Assembly (NCBI GenBank): GCA_028343845.1
Contig: JAOLZO010000017.1
Coordinates: 1 to 52,601, forward strand
Source: Verrucomicrobiota bacterium
Lineage (GTDB): Bacteria > Verrucomicrobiota > Verrucomicrobiia > Opitutales > Seribacteraceae
Direction of reading: 5' to 3'
DNA length: 52,601 nt
The position numbers were made by a program, and so were the translations under genes. This document shows positions 34,443 through 42,576 of the stretch, piece by piece. Positions within the stretch are counted from its first letter, which is position 1. Every line of letters starts with the position of its first letter. The notes beneath the pieces were generated by a model. The model worked only from the letters and a program-made list of their open reading frames with translations, made no database searches and was not told where the DNA came from.

Positions 34443-34538
34443 AGTAAGCTGATTTCAGTAAGGTGATATGCCCTTGGCAACTGGAATCTCAAGTGAAAGG
34501 ACCACGATATTAATTTAAAAAGTCCTAAACTTTTAGCT

Positions 34539-34572
34539 TTTTGATATTTGAATTGTGATTTATATATCAAAA
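34539..34572 (+). promoter_or_regulatory. Inverted repeat upstream of the IclR gene (probable operator)
   Basis: Perfect 9-bp arms TTTTGATAT (34539-34547) and ATATCAAAA (34564-34572) are separated by 16 bases in an AT-rich 131-base divergent intergenic region. The right arm ends one base before the IclR start codon. IclR-family proteins bind palindromes and often repress their own gene, so this is a candidate autoregulatory site that could also serve the YHYH gene. Confidence 0.55.
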
Positions 34573-34573
34573 C

Positions 34574-35365
34574 ATGAATTCCTTAGCAGAGCAGAAATAC
34601 AACGTGCCCGGCTTGGACAGAGCCCTTACGATCATCGAGTTACTCAACGAAAACCCAAGCGGACTTTCGGTGAACGAAATTGCGGCTTCGCTCAATTTTC
34701 CAGTTAATAGCGTGTATCGGATCATGTCCACGCTTGAGCGTAGAAACTACGTCGTCAAGCGCGTTGGCGCAGCGGGCTACGTGCTTTCCGAGAAGCTGCT
34801 TGGCCTGGCCACCCCGGTTGTTGGGGATCCTTCCTTTATCGAGAATGCCATTCCGCACATGAGAGCTCTTCGCGACCTCACCAAGGAAAGCACCCTTGCT
34901 GGGGTTATGCTTGAAAACGAGGGCGTCGTCTTGGAGCAAGTGGAAGGGGTGCACAACTTTAGCTTTAGCGTTAAGCCCGGCTTGCGTTTTCCTCTCCACA
35001 CCGCAGCCCCGGGAAAAGCGTTCCTTTCCCATTTGGGGGTGGAACTCCGGGAAAAAATCGTAAGCGGACTGAAACTCAAGAAATTCACCGATAACACCCT
35101 TACGTCATCACAAGATCTTCTTAAGGAATTAAATGAAGCTGCCAAGCTTGGCTATGCGGTTGACCGGGAAGAAGAGATGGAAGGTCAGGTTTGTGTTGGC
35201 GCAGCCGTTCTCAACCGAAGCGCCGAACTTGCGGGGGCCATTTGGATCGTTGCACCCTCCAACCGTCTGCCCGAATCCGAAATTTCCCGAGCTGGGTTGC
35301 AGGTGAAGGAAGCGGCGGAAAAAATCTCTTCCAGCCTTGGTCATGTTTTGCTTCAAGTCGCTTAG
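34574..35365 (+). CDS. IclR-family transcriptional regulator
   Basis: The 263-residue protein has an N-terminal winged helix-turn-helix (about residues 13-62: LDRALTIIELLNENPSG, SVNEIAASLNFPVNSVYRIMSTLERRNYV). The IclR effector-binding domain follows (about 80-255: MRALRDLTKESTLAGVMLENEG, LRFPLHTAAPGKAFLSHL, GYAVDREEEMEGQVCVGAAVLN). Family members sense small carboxylates or aromatic and sugar-acid intermediates and control adjacent catabolic genes. The DUF1549/DUF1553 gene follows after 34 bases and is the likely target. No Shine-Dalgarno sequence precedes the ATG; an inverted repeat immediately upstream suggests autoregulation. Confidence 0.95.
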   Translation: MNSLAEQKYNVPGLDRALTIIELLNENPSGLSVNEIAASLNFPVNSVYRIMSTLERRNYVVKRVGAAGYVLSEKLLGLATPVVGDPSFIENAIPHMRALRDLTKESTLAGVMLENEGVVLEQVEGVHNFSFSVKPGLRFPLHTAAPGKAFLSHLGVELREKIVSGLKLKKFTDNTLTSSQDLLKELNEAAKLGYAVDREEEMEGQVCVGAAVLNRSAELAGAIWIVAPSNRLPESEISRAGLQVKEAAEKISSSLGHVLLQVA

Positions 35366-35383
35366 TCCTTATTATATCATACA

Positions 35384-35413
35384 AAATCCCATTTAAATAA
35401 TGAAATCCCATTT
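35384..35413 (+). repeat. Direct repeat straddling the start of the DUF1549/DUF1553 gene
   Basis: AAATCCCATTT occurs at 35384-35394 and again at 35403-35413, a period of 19 bases, with the ATG at 35400 between them. It could be a tandem protein-binding site or chance; the second copy is also coding sequence. Confidence 0.4.
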
Positions 35414-38342
35414 CACCGGCCCTTTTTTATCATTGGTCCTTGTGCCCTTGTTTTCTTTTGCCCAAAAGGAAATCGGCAAAGAGGACCTTGCTTTCTGGAA
35501 AGATGAGGTCAAGCCGCTCCTTCAGGAAAGCTGTTGGAAATGCCATGGCGCAGAAAAGAAAATCAGAGGCGATCTGGTCTTGACCACTCGGCAAGGGATT
35601 TTGGACGGTGGAGAAATTGGACCCGCGATCGATCTGGAAAAGCCTGATGCAAGTCTGCTCCTGCAAATGATCTCTTACAAGGACGAGAACCACGAAATGC
35701 CCCCGAAGGGTAAACTGTCGGATGAACAGATAGCCACCCTTGAAAGTTGGGTAAAGCGCGGTTTGCCTTTTCACCCGGAAGATGAAGTCATTTTCCACCA
35801 CGAAAAGAACGAAAACTTCAGCAATACGGTAGTGAACGAGCGGACCAAGGCGCACTGGGCCTACGTCAAGCCTGTCGACCACTCCCCTCCCTCAGGCACC
35901 GGAGCCAAACACCCCATCGATGCTTTTATACTAGACAAGCTAAACAAGTCAGGACTGCCTGTTAATCCGCCAGCCAACCCTGCAGCGCTTCTTAGAAGAT
36001 CCCATTTTGACTTGGTTGGATTGCCACCGGAAATTGATCAAGTCGACGCTTTTCTCAAAGATAACTCTCCAGAAGCGTTCGAGCAAACGATCGATCGTTT
36101 GCTCGCTTCCCCTCAATACGGGGAAAAGTGGGGTCGCCATTGGTTGGATTTAGTCCGCTACGCTGAAACCAACGGCTATGAACGTGATAGCGACAAGCCC
36201 ATGGCATGGCGATACCGTGATTACGTGATACGAGCATTTAATGAGAACAAGCCCTACGATCGTTTCGTACAGGAACAATTGGCGGGTGATGAATTGCCGG
36301 AGGCAGATGCGGATGCCATAACTGCTACCGGCTTTCAGCGCTTGGGCATATGGGACGACGAGCCTGCAGACAGGGAACTTGCCCGATATGATTACCTCGA
36401 CGACATACTGCGGACTTCAGGAGATATATTTTTGGCTATGTCTATCGGCTGCGCCCGTTGCCATGATCACAAGATCGACCCGATACCTACTAAGGATTAT
36501 TATTCCATGCTCTCTTTCTTCGCCAATGTCTCGCCCCATGGCAAAGGGGGCGCCAATTTGGTTAAAGTTCAGGGTGCAAAAGGAAATTCTCAATTCTCAA
36601 ACCAATTCGAAAAATGGTCCCGTAGGGAAAAAGACTTGAAGCGTCAAATCGATAACTTTGAAAGTAAATTTCTGGTTAAGTTTGAGGAAGATCTTTTGTT
36701 GGAAAAGTCATCTAAGATAAGAAACAAGCCGGTCGTCTTGGTTTCCGATGCGAGGGCTGGAACTTCGACTTGGAGTTTTTCTACGGAAAAGCCCACGGAT
36801 GATTGGTTTGAGGTGGGATTTGATCATTCAAAATGGAATTTGGGCAATGGAGGGTTTGGACGAGAGGGGACTCCCGGATCCAAGGTCAACACCAAGTGGC
36901 ATACGCCGGACATCTGGCTAAGGAAAAACTTCCGTTTGGCCGCCATCCCCAAAACCTTGCGCGTCACCATCCACCATGACGAGGACGTCCAAGTGTACCT
37001 GAACGGCAAACTCATACTCGAAAGAAAGGGGCATGTTTCCAAATATGAGACCCACGACGTCTCGAAAGAAGCCGCCGACGTTTTGCAAACGGGCAAAAAC
37101 GTGATCGCAATTCATTGCCAACAGACCTCCGGCGGGCAGTATGTTGACTTGGGATTGGATAGTTTCGATGAAGCGGTTGATCTCGCCGCCCTCATCCGAA
37201 AGCATGCCAAAAGCCTCATGGGAGACGGAGCATACAACAACTACAAAGCCCGATCACGCGACTTGCAGAGACATTTGCCCACGAGGCCTAAGGAGAACGA
37301 ATTCGAAGTGATGGCAGTAGGGGAACGGGGCAATAATATAATCCGCATTCTCCAGCGGGGAAACCCTGTCCTAAAAGGTGACGAAGTAAGCCCCGCGTTT
37401 CCTTCGGTTTTGACTTCGCAAGCCGCTGTCATTCCTGCAGATTACAAAACCGATAAATCCTCAGGAAGAAGACGGGCCTTGGCCGAGTGGATTACATCAA
37501 AGGAAAACCCTGCCACCGCGCGGGTGATGGTCAACCGGATCTGGCAGCATCATTTTGGCCGTGGGATCGTACGCAGTACCAGTGACTTTGGATTCCAAGG
37601 GAATCTTCCAACCCACCCCAAGCTTCTGGATTGGTTAGCCGTTCGATTCATGGAGTCAGACTGGAACATAAAAGCCATGCACAAGCTTATCATGACCTCG
37701 CAAGCCTATCAGCGTTCCTCCGATCCATCTGACGAGTGCTTCGAGAAGGACCCTTTGAACGACCTTCTGTGGAGGTTTGACATGAGAAGACTGGGAGCCG
37801 AGGAAGTGAGAGATTCGGTGCTTGCCGCCAAGGGAACGATCAACCTTCAAATCGGCGGGCCCAGCGTAACCCCACCGCTTCCCGACGTTATTTTGGCCAC
37901 TGCATCCAGAAAGGGCGCAGGTTGGGGTGGTTCAACTCCCGAGCAAGCAAACCGCAGGAGCGTTTACGTGAAGGTCAAAAGATCGATGCAAATGCCAATC
38001 CTGATCAACCACGACATGGCGGATACCGACTCCACCTGCCCAGTGCGCTTCAGTACAACTGTGCCAACTCAGGCTCTCAATATGCTGAACGGAAAGTTCA
38101 TGAACGACTCGGCGAAAACGTTTGCCGAAAGAATCCGCAAGGAAGCGGGAGAAGACCCTGCCAAACAAATCGCGCATGGACTTAAGCTGATCTTGTCACG
38201 AACACCATCCTCCGAGGAGATCAAAGGCGCTATCAATATGCTCGAGGACATCAAGACGTCCGCCAAGCTCTCCGATAAAGATGCCCTCGACCGTTTCGCT
38301 TTGCTGGCGCTCAACCTCAACGAATTCCTTTACCTCGACTAA
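35400..38342 (+). CDS. PVC cytochrome protein (PSCyt1/DUF1549/DUF1553) with inserted sugar-binding-like domain
   Basis: The 980-residue exported protein has a signal peptide (LSLVLVPLFSFAQ). PSCyt1 carries heme motif CWKCH (45-49), GDLVLTTRQGILDGG and HEMPPKGKLSDEQ. DUF1549/PSCyt2 follows (about 160-375: PIDAFILDKLNKSGL, LRRSHFDLVGLPPEIDQVDAFL, YGEKWGRHWLDLVRYAET) with a second heme motif CARCHDHKIDPI. A galactose-binding-like jelly-roll spans about 450-600 (FDHSKWNLGNGGFG, TPDIWLRKNF, VQVYLNGKLI). C-terminal DUF1553 spans about 690-950 (RRALAEWITSKENPATARVMVNRIWQ, HFGRGIVRSTSDFG, FDMRRLGAEEVRDSVL). It is a presumed periplasmic redox protein of unknown substrate, paired with the DUF1501 gene 20 bases downstream and preceded by an IclR regulator. 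Confidence 0.93.
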   Translation: MKSHFTGPFLSLVLVPLFSFAQKEIGKEDLAFWKDEVKPLLQESCWKCHGAEKKIRGDLVLTTRQGILDGGEIGPAIDLEKPDASLLLQMISYKDENHEMPPKGKLSDEQIATLESWVKRGLPFHPEDEVIFHHEKNENFSNTVVNERTKAHWAYVKPVDHSPPSGTGAKHPIDAFILDKLNKSGLPVNPPANPAALLRRSHFDLVGLPPEIDQVDAFLKDNSPEAFEQTIDRLLASPQYGEKWGRHWLDLVRYAETNGYERDSDKPMAWRYRDYVIRAFNENKPYDRFVQEQLAGDELPEADADAITATGFQRLGIWDDEPADRELARYDYLDDILRTSGDIFLAMSIGCARCHDHKIDPIPTKDYYSMLSFFANVSPHGKGGANLVKVQGAKGNSQFSNQFEKWSRREKDLKRQIDNFESKFLVKFEEDLLLEKSSKIRNKPVVLVSDARAGTSTWSFSTEKPTDDWFEVGFDHSKWNLGNGGFGREGTPGSKVNTKWHTPDIWLRKNFRLAAIPKTLRVTIHHDEDVQVYLNGKLILERKGHVSKYETHDVSKEAADVLQTGKNVIAIHCQQTSGGQYVDLGLDSFDEAVDLAALIRKHAKSLMGDGAYNNYKARSRDLQRHLPTRPKENEFEVMAVGERGNNIIRILQRGNPVLKGDEVSPAFPSVLTSQAAVIPADYKTDKSSGRRRALAEWITSKENPATARVMVNRIWQHHFGRGIVRSTSDFGFQGNLPTHPKLLDWLAVRFMESDWNIKAMHKLIMTSQAYQRSSDPSDECFEKDPLNDLLWRFDMRRLGAEEVRDSVLAAKGTINLQIGGPSVTPPLPDVILATASRKGAGWGGSTPEQANRRSVYVKVKRSMQMPILINHDMADTDSTCPVRFSTTVPTQALNMLNGKFMNDSAKTFAERIRKEAGEDPAKQIAHGLKLILSRTPSSEEIKGAINMLEDIKTSAKLSDKDALDRFALLALNLNEFLYLD

Positions 38343-38362
38343 TCGAACCTGAAAGTCTCGAC

Positions 38363-39829
38363 ATGAACAAACCACAGAACACATTTTGTAATCAAATTCA
38401 CCGAAGAGAATTCCTGCGTGATCTAGGAGGAGGCTTTGCCGCCCTCGGATTGACCAGCATGCTCGCCCAAGATGGGTTTTTCTCAAGCAAGGCAATGGCT
38501 AAGGAACTGCCTAAGTTCGTTAACCCACTTGCACCAAAGAACCCTCCCCTCCCCGGCAAAGCGAAGTCCGTAATCTTTCTTTTCATGTACGGAGGGCCAA
38601 GCCACGTCGACACCTTCGATCACAAGCCAAACCTCTATCCCCTTGACGGGAAGACTATCGACGTAAAAACCTTCGGGCGCGGAGGAAAGCGCAACAAAAG
38701 TCGTGTCGTTGGCCCCAAGTGGGATTTCAAACCTTACGGGGAATGCGGAAAGATGGTTTCCGACTTGTTCCCGCACGTCGGTTCCTGTGTCGACGACATC
38801 GCCTTCCTTCACTCCATGACAGCCGAGTCTCCCATTCATGGATCGGCCATGCTCATGATGAATGCAGGTAATTTGCTCTCTGGTCATCCGTCACTTGGTT
38901 CTTGGGTCAATTACGGACTGGGAAGCGTAAATGAAAATCTGCCCGGTTACGTCGTCATGTTGGACAAGACCGGAGGACCGATAAGCGGAGCAAAAAACTG
39001 GTCAAGCGGATACATGCCTGCGAGTTATCAAGGAACCGTTTTACGTTCTCAAGGTACGCCTATTTTGGATTTGGAAAATGCGCATGGCATGAAGCGCCCC
39101 GATCAACGCACTCTGCTCAATCATCTCAGGACGATGAACGAAGGGCATCTCTCAACCCGCTACGACAATACGAATTTGGCCGCCCGAATCGCATCTTATG
39201 AGCTCGCCTACAAAATGCAGGCATCCGCCCCCGAGGCAGTAGATATCGACCAGGAACCCGAACATGTCAAAAGCCTGTACGGAATAGACGGTTCGAAAAC
39301 CGAGGATTTCGGCAGAAAATGCCTCCTGGCCCGTCGTATGGTAGAACGCGGTGTGCGCTTCATCCAAGTTTACTCCGGGGGAAACCACAACGATGCCAAC
39401 TGGGATGCTCACGGCGATCTGGTCAAGAACCACACTTACCATGCGGGTAATACCGACAAACCGATTGCGGGCTTGCTCAAGGACCTCAAACAACGAGGCC
39501 TGCTCGATGAAACCCTTGTTGTCTGGGGTGGTGAATTCGGACGTCAACCTACTGCCGAATATGCCAAAGGAACTGGGCGGGATCACAATTCCTACGGGTT
39601 CACCATGTGGATGGCCGGAGGAGGGATCAAAGGCGGCATAAGCGTTGGAGAAACCGACGAACTGGGTAGTCAAGCCGTGGTTGACCGTTTCCACGTTCGT
39701 CGATTGCACGCCACCATCCTGCGACTCCTCGGCTTGGATCCAAACGATCTGACCTATTTCCACGGAGGCCTGGATAAAAGCCTTGTCGGGGTGGAAGGGG
39801 CTGAACCGATCGATCAGGTAATCGCTTAG
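38363..39829 (+). CDS. DUF1501 family protein, Tat-exported
   Basis: The 488-residue protein starts with a twin-arginine signal (HRREFLRDLGGGFAALGL) and has the DUF1501 layout, related to the alkaline phosphatase/sulfatase fold: KSVIFLFMYGGPSHVDTFDHKP, MTAESPIHGSAMLMMNAG, RMVERGVRFIQVYSGGN, HAGNTDKPIAGLLKDLKQRG, VVWGGEFGRQPT and a C-terminal LDPNDLTYFHGG. These proteins accompany DUF1549/DUF1553 cytochromes throughout Planctomycetota and Verrucomicrobiota. The motifs retain metal-binding-type Asp and His, but no reaction is established. A terminator-like hairpin follows at 39879-39906. Confidence 0.94.
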   Translation: MNKPQNTFCNQIHRREFLRDLGGGFAALGLTSMLAQDGFFSSKAMAKELPKFVNPLAPKNPPLPGKAKSVIFLFMYGGPSHVDTFDHKPNLYPLDGKTIDVKTFGRGGKRNKSRVVGPKWDFKPYGECGKMVSDLFPHVGSCVDDIAFLHSMTAESPIHGSAMLMMNAGNLLSGHPSLGSWVNYGLGSVNENLPGYVVMLDKTGGPISGAKNWSSGYMPASYQGTVLRSQGTPILDLENAHGMKRPDQRTLLNHLRTMNEGHLSTRYDNTNLAARIASYELAYKMQASAPEAVDIDQEPEHVKSLYGIDGSKTEDFGRKCLLARRMVERGVRFIQVYSGGNHNDANWDAHGDLVKNHTYHAGNTDKPIAGLLKDLKQRGLLDETLVVWGGEFGRQPTAEYAKGTGRDHNSYGFTMWMAGGGIKGGISVGETDELGSQAVVDRFHVRRLHATILRLLGLDPNDLTYFHGGLDKSLVGVEGAEPIDQVIA

Positions 39830-39878
39830 TTTTTCTACGCGCAGGACAAGGGGTTTCCTCACAGATACCCGTTGCCAT

Positions 39879-39906
39879 AGAGTCGCCCTTGGGCTAGGCT
39901 CTTTTT
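39879..39906 (+). terminator. Probable intrinsic terminator after the DUF1501 gene
   Basis: AGAG (39879-39882) pairs with CTCT (39899-39902), and an inner GCCC/GGGC stem lies within, followed directly by a run of T. It is 50 bases past the DUF1501 stop and ends only a few bases before rlmN, so it separates the two transcripts or attenuates read-through. Confidence 0.6.
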
Positions 39907-39909
39907 CGG

Positions 39910-40971
39910 ATGAGGAATATGAAACCCTTGCTTTTGGATAGCCCTTGGGATGATTGGGAGCTGGAAGGCGCCCCCGCCTATCGAGTGGAGCAAATACGCG
40001 ACTGGATTTTCGAAAAAGGAATTCTGGATTGGGAAGAGATGTCAAACTTACCCCGTTCGCTACGGGATGAGCTGGCTAAAATTTGGGATACCATACCCAT
40101 GGAACAGGTCCGCATACAGGGTTCGGCGGATACCACCCAAAAATTTCTTTGGCGGTTACGTGACGAACAGTTGATCGAAGGTGTTCTTATCCCCGCCACA
40201 ACAGGCACGAAAGGAGTCCGTTCCTCACGCTTGACCCTATGCGTTTCGACACAGGTTGGATGCGCTTTGGGTTGCAAGTTCTGCGCAAGCGGTCTGGACG
40301 GTCTCAAGCGAAACCTATCGACTGGCGAAATCATTGGTCAAATCCTCTTGGCCCGGAAGGAGGCGGGGCGAAGAATCGACAACCTTGTTTTCATGGGGAT
40401 GGGCGAGCCACTGGCCAACCTGCGGTCAGTGCGACCGGCTCTTGATCAGATTCTTTCACCCAAGGGGTTGGGCATAGGGGCCAGGCACATCACTCTCTCG
40501 ACGAGCGGATTGGTCCCGAAGATTCTCGAGCTTGCCAAGTATCCGGCCCAAGTCAGACTGGCTATCTCCCTGCATGGCGGAGACAACCAGACACGGGAGA
40601 GGATCATGCCTATTAACCGGACCTATCCGATCGAGCAACTACTGGAGGCTTGCGAGAGATTTATCGAAGAACGAAAGAAAATGATCACCCTCGAGTACAT
40701 CCTCATCGAGGGCATCAACGACGATTTGGCTCAAGCTGAACTTCTTGCCAATCATGCCCGCCGGTTGAACGCAAAGGTCAACCTGATCCCTTACAACCAA
40801 GTCGAAGGACTGGAGTGGAAAAGACCGGAACTTTCACAGATCCGGGCATTTCATAAAAAAGTGGAAGAAGGAAACGCTCCGCGGGTGACCTTGCGCATGG
40901 AAAAAGGACACGACATCGATGCTGCTTGCGGACAGTTGAGGCTTAGAGAAAGTTCGGTCGATGCTTGCTGA
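39910..40971 (+). CDS. rlmN: 23S rRNA (adenine2503-C2)-methyltransferase
   Basis: The 353-residue radical-SAM enzyme methylates C2 of A2503 in 23S rRNA and A37 in some tRNAs. The [4Fe-4S] cluster Cys triad is C118-x3-C122-x2-C125 (CALGCKFC), preceded by LTLCVSTQVG. It carries LVFMGMGEPLAN, ITLSTSGLVPKI, LAISLHGGDNQTRERIMPINRTYPI and NLIPYNQVEG. The second catalytic Cys sits near 340 in DIDAACGQL. ATG 39919 (fourth codon), preceded by GAGG at 39914-39917, is an equally likely start. It has no operon partner: a terminator-like hairpin precedes it and it converges with the DUF1080-like gene 40 bases away. Cfr can be excluded because the family features match the housekeeping RlmN and the neighbours are not resistance genes. 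Confidence 0.97.
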   Translation: MRNMKPLLLDSPWDDWELEGAPAYRVEQIRDWIFEKGILDWEEMSNLPRSLRDELAKIWDTIPMEQVRIQGSADTTQKFLWRLRDEQLIEGVLIPATTGTKGVRSSRLTLCVSTQVGCALGCKFCASGLDGLKRNLSTGEIIGQILLARKEAGRRIDNLVFMGMGEPLANLRSVRPALDQILSPKGLGIGARHITLSTSGLVPKILELAKYPAQVRLAISLHGGDNQTRERIMPINRTYPIEQLLEACERFIEERKKMITLEYILIEGINDDLAQAELLANHARRLNAKVNLIPYNQVEGLEWKRPELSQIRAFHKKVEEGNAPRVTLRMEKGHDIDAACGQLRLRESSVDAC

Positions 40972-41011
40972 AAAACAATACCTCTCTCGGCTGCAAACCT
41001 AAGATGTCAGA

Positions 41012-41644
41012 TCAAAGTTTCTTGATCTTGAGATTTCGAATGACTCCGGTCGTGGCGTAGGTACAAATTCCAAAAGGCACGGACATCTCTATTTCCCCAA
41101 AGCGCATGCTGACCTTTCGGCCTTCGACGTCAGTATCGATGACCATTTTGTCATTCAGCCAAACCTGAAGTTTCGCTTCCGTTACGCGCAAACGGACGTC
41201 GTACCATTTGCCATCCTCGAAAACATACGCGTCTCCGGTATCGTTTTCGGATGCGTCAAAGTCGTCGAGGCTTGAAATACCGATCAACGATCCGCCCCAA
41301 CCTCCCAGTACCAAGGTGGCATGAGATTCCTTGAAAGGGAACGTGAGCCCGCAAAAGAAGTCACTACCCATCGTGCGTTTGGCCTGGAGGGATACCTCGT
41401 AATTCATCTTGGGCAGTTCGGTTTTGCCCTTCCAATGGACTCCGCTTAATTCCGCGCCCATTTCCAAAACGAGGCTTCCGTTCTCGTCGATGAGCACTTC
41501 ACCCTTTCCGGCAAAATCCGTTCTTTCCCAATTATCAAGACTAGTCCCGTCAAACAGGACGATATCCCGGTTGCATCCGGACATGAATAATAGCGCTACG
41601 CCAATCGTTAAGGGAAAGATTAAGGGTTTCATAAAGTTCATCAT
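41012..41644 (-). CDS. Lipoprotein with DUF1080-like (3-keto-disaccharide hydrolase) domain
   Basis: The product is 210 residues from ATG 41644, which overlaps the gluconokinase stop as ATGA; a TTG at 41653 is less likely. It has a lipoprotein signal with lipobox FMSGC. The mature part has the concanavalin-like pattern of DUF1080: IVLFDGTSLDNWERTDF at the start, YEVSLQAKRTMGSDFFCGLTFPF, GKWYDVRLRVTEAKLQVWLNDKMVIDTD and a C-terminal VIRNLKIKKL. Members include 3-keto-glycoside hydrolases, but many PVC copies are uncharacterised. It is the last gene of the TPR/ExbB/ExbD operon, and its role there is unclear. Confidence 0.82.
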   Translation of the reverse strand: MMNFMKPLIFPLTIGVALLFMSGCNRDIVLFDGTSLDNWERTDFAGKGEVLIDENGSLVLEMGAELSGVHWKGKTELPKMNYEVSLQAKRTMGSDFFCGLTFPFKESHATLVLGGWGGSLIGISSLDDFDASENDTGDAYVFEDGKWYDVRLRVTEAKLQVWLNDKMVIDTDVEGRKVSMRFGEIEMSVPFGICTYATTGVIRNLKIKKL

Positions 41645-42147
41645 GATTTCCAATCGTCTAGGCGGGAAATGATTTCGGCAAGTACTAAGTGCCCGGGGTT
41701 AACAACGTTTACTTGAAAGCCTTGCTCGCCACCCTCAAGCGCTTCCAGGGTTTCATATTGGCTGGTCAAGAGTCCGGGGTCGAAAAAATGCCCTGTCCGC
41801 TCCTTGATTCGAGGTTCAATTACTTCCCGAGGAGCATGCAGGTGGACGAAGACAAGATCGGCTCCCTTCGAGCCAAGAAGCTCGCGGTAGCTTCTCTTTA
41901 GAGCCGAACAACTTATGATCAGAGGGTGAGTCCTGTCGCATGCAAGTTCTGCCAATTTTTTCAACCAACCCATACGGTCGCCGTCATCCAAGGGAATGCC
42001 AGCTCCCATTTTTTTCTTGTTTTCCGAAGTATGGAATTCGTCACCCTCGACGAATTCCATATTCAATTCCCTGGCCAGTGCTTCTCCAATGAAAGATTTT
42101 CCGCAACCGGATACCCCCATAAGCACGATACTGCGGACACCCTCCAT
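41641..42147 (-). CDS. gntK: Gluconokinase
   Basis: The 168-residue cytoplasmic kinase phosphorylates D-gluconate to 6-phosphogluconate, feeding the pentose phosphate or Entner-Doudoroff routes. The Walker A motif GVSGCGKS lies at 11-18. It is followed by FVEGDEFHTSENKKKMGAGIPLDDGDRMGWL, the substrate-binding segment typical of GntK (written here as the family pattern spanning about residues 32-62), then ISCSALKRSYRELL and GHFFDPGLLTSQYETLE. Length and motifs fit the family exactly. It is the only obvious central-metabolism gene in an operon of envelope proteins, with 23 bases from the glyoxalase and a 4-base overlap with the lipoprotein downstream. Confidence 0.93.
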   Translation of the reverse strand: MEGVRSIVLMGVSGCGKSFIGEALARELNMEFVEGDEFHTSENKKKMGAGIPLDDGDRMGWLKKLAELACDRTHPLIISCSALKRSYRELLGSKGADLVFVHLHAPREVIEPRIKERTGHFFDPGLLTSQYETLEALEGGEQGFQVNVVNPGHLVLAEIISRLDDWKS

Positions 42148-42170
42148 TTCGTCACCCTTGGAAGAAAAGC

Positions 42171-42563
42171 TTAAAGGGCGGCCTTTTCAATCACTTCGAC
42201 TTCGTAACCCTCGGGCGCATCCACAAATGCAAAGACGGAACCAGACGAACTCTTGGTGGGACCATCACTAAAAGAATAACCGACCTGCTGAAGGTGCTGG
42301 GCAAATGCCTCCATACTCTCGACCTCAAAAGCTAGGTGCATCAGGTCTTCCTGCACCTGTACGGAGCCAGAGCCTGGATAGTAGGTAATTTCGATTTCCT
42401 CCTCACTGTTGGGCACGGCAAGAAAAACGAGTTTAGAACCACGGGGAGATTCATGCCTGCGCGAGACCTCCAAACCAAAAACTTTCTCGTAAAATGCTAC
42501 GGTCTTATCCAAGTCGTCCACACGCATACGGGTGTGCAAAAACTTGGAAACTACGGGAGCCAT
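42171..42563 (-). CDS. Glyoxalase I-like (lactoylglutathione lyase family) protein
   Basis: The product is 130 residues from ATG 42563; the longer open frame would overlap the ExbD gene and adds a basic non-family N-terminus. All four metal ligands of the GloA type can be aligned: His10 (FLHTRMRV), Glu58 (EIEITYY), His76 (DLMHLAFEV) and Glu123 (YEVEVIE). AFYEKVFGLEV and FAFVDAPEGYE are also typical. It probably isomerises the hemithioacetal of methylglyoxal or a similar substrate; bacteria lacking glutathione use other thiols. It starts 13 bases after the ExbD stop and is co-transcribed with the motor genes. Confidence 0.88.
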   Translation of the reverse strand: MAPVVSKFLHTRMRVDDLDKTVAFYEKVFGLEVSRRHESPRGSKLVFLAVPNSEEEIEITYYPGSGSVQVQEDLMHLAFEVESMEAFAQHLQQVGYSFSDGPTKSSSGSVFAFVDAPEGYEVEVIEKAAL

Positions 42564-42576
42564 TAGTGAAGAAACC

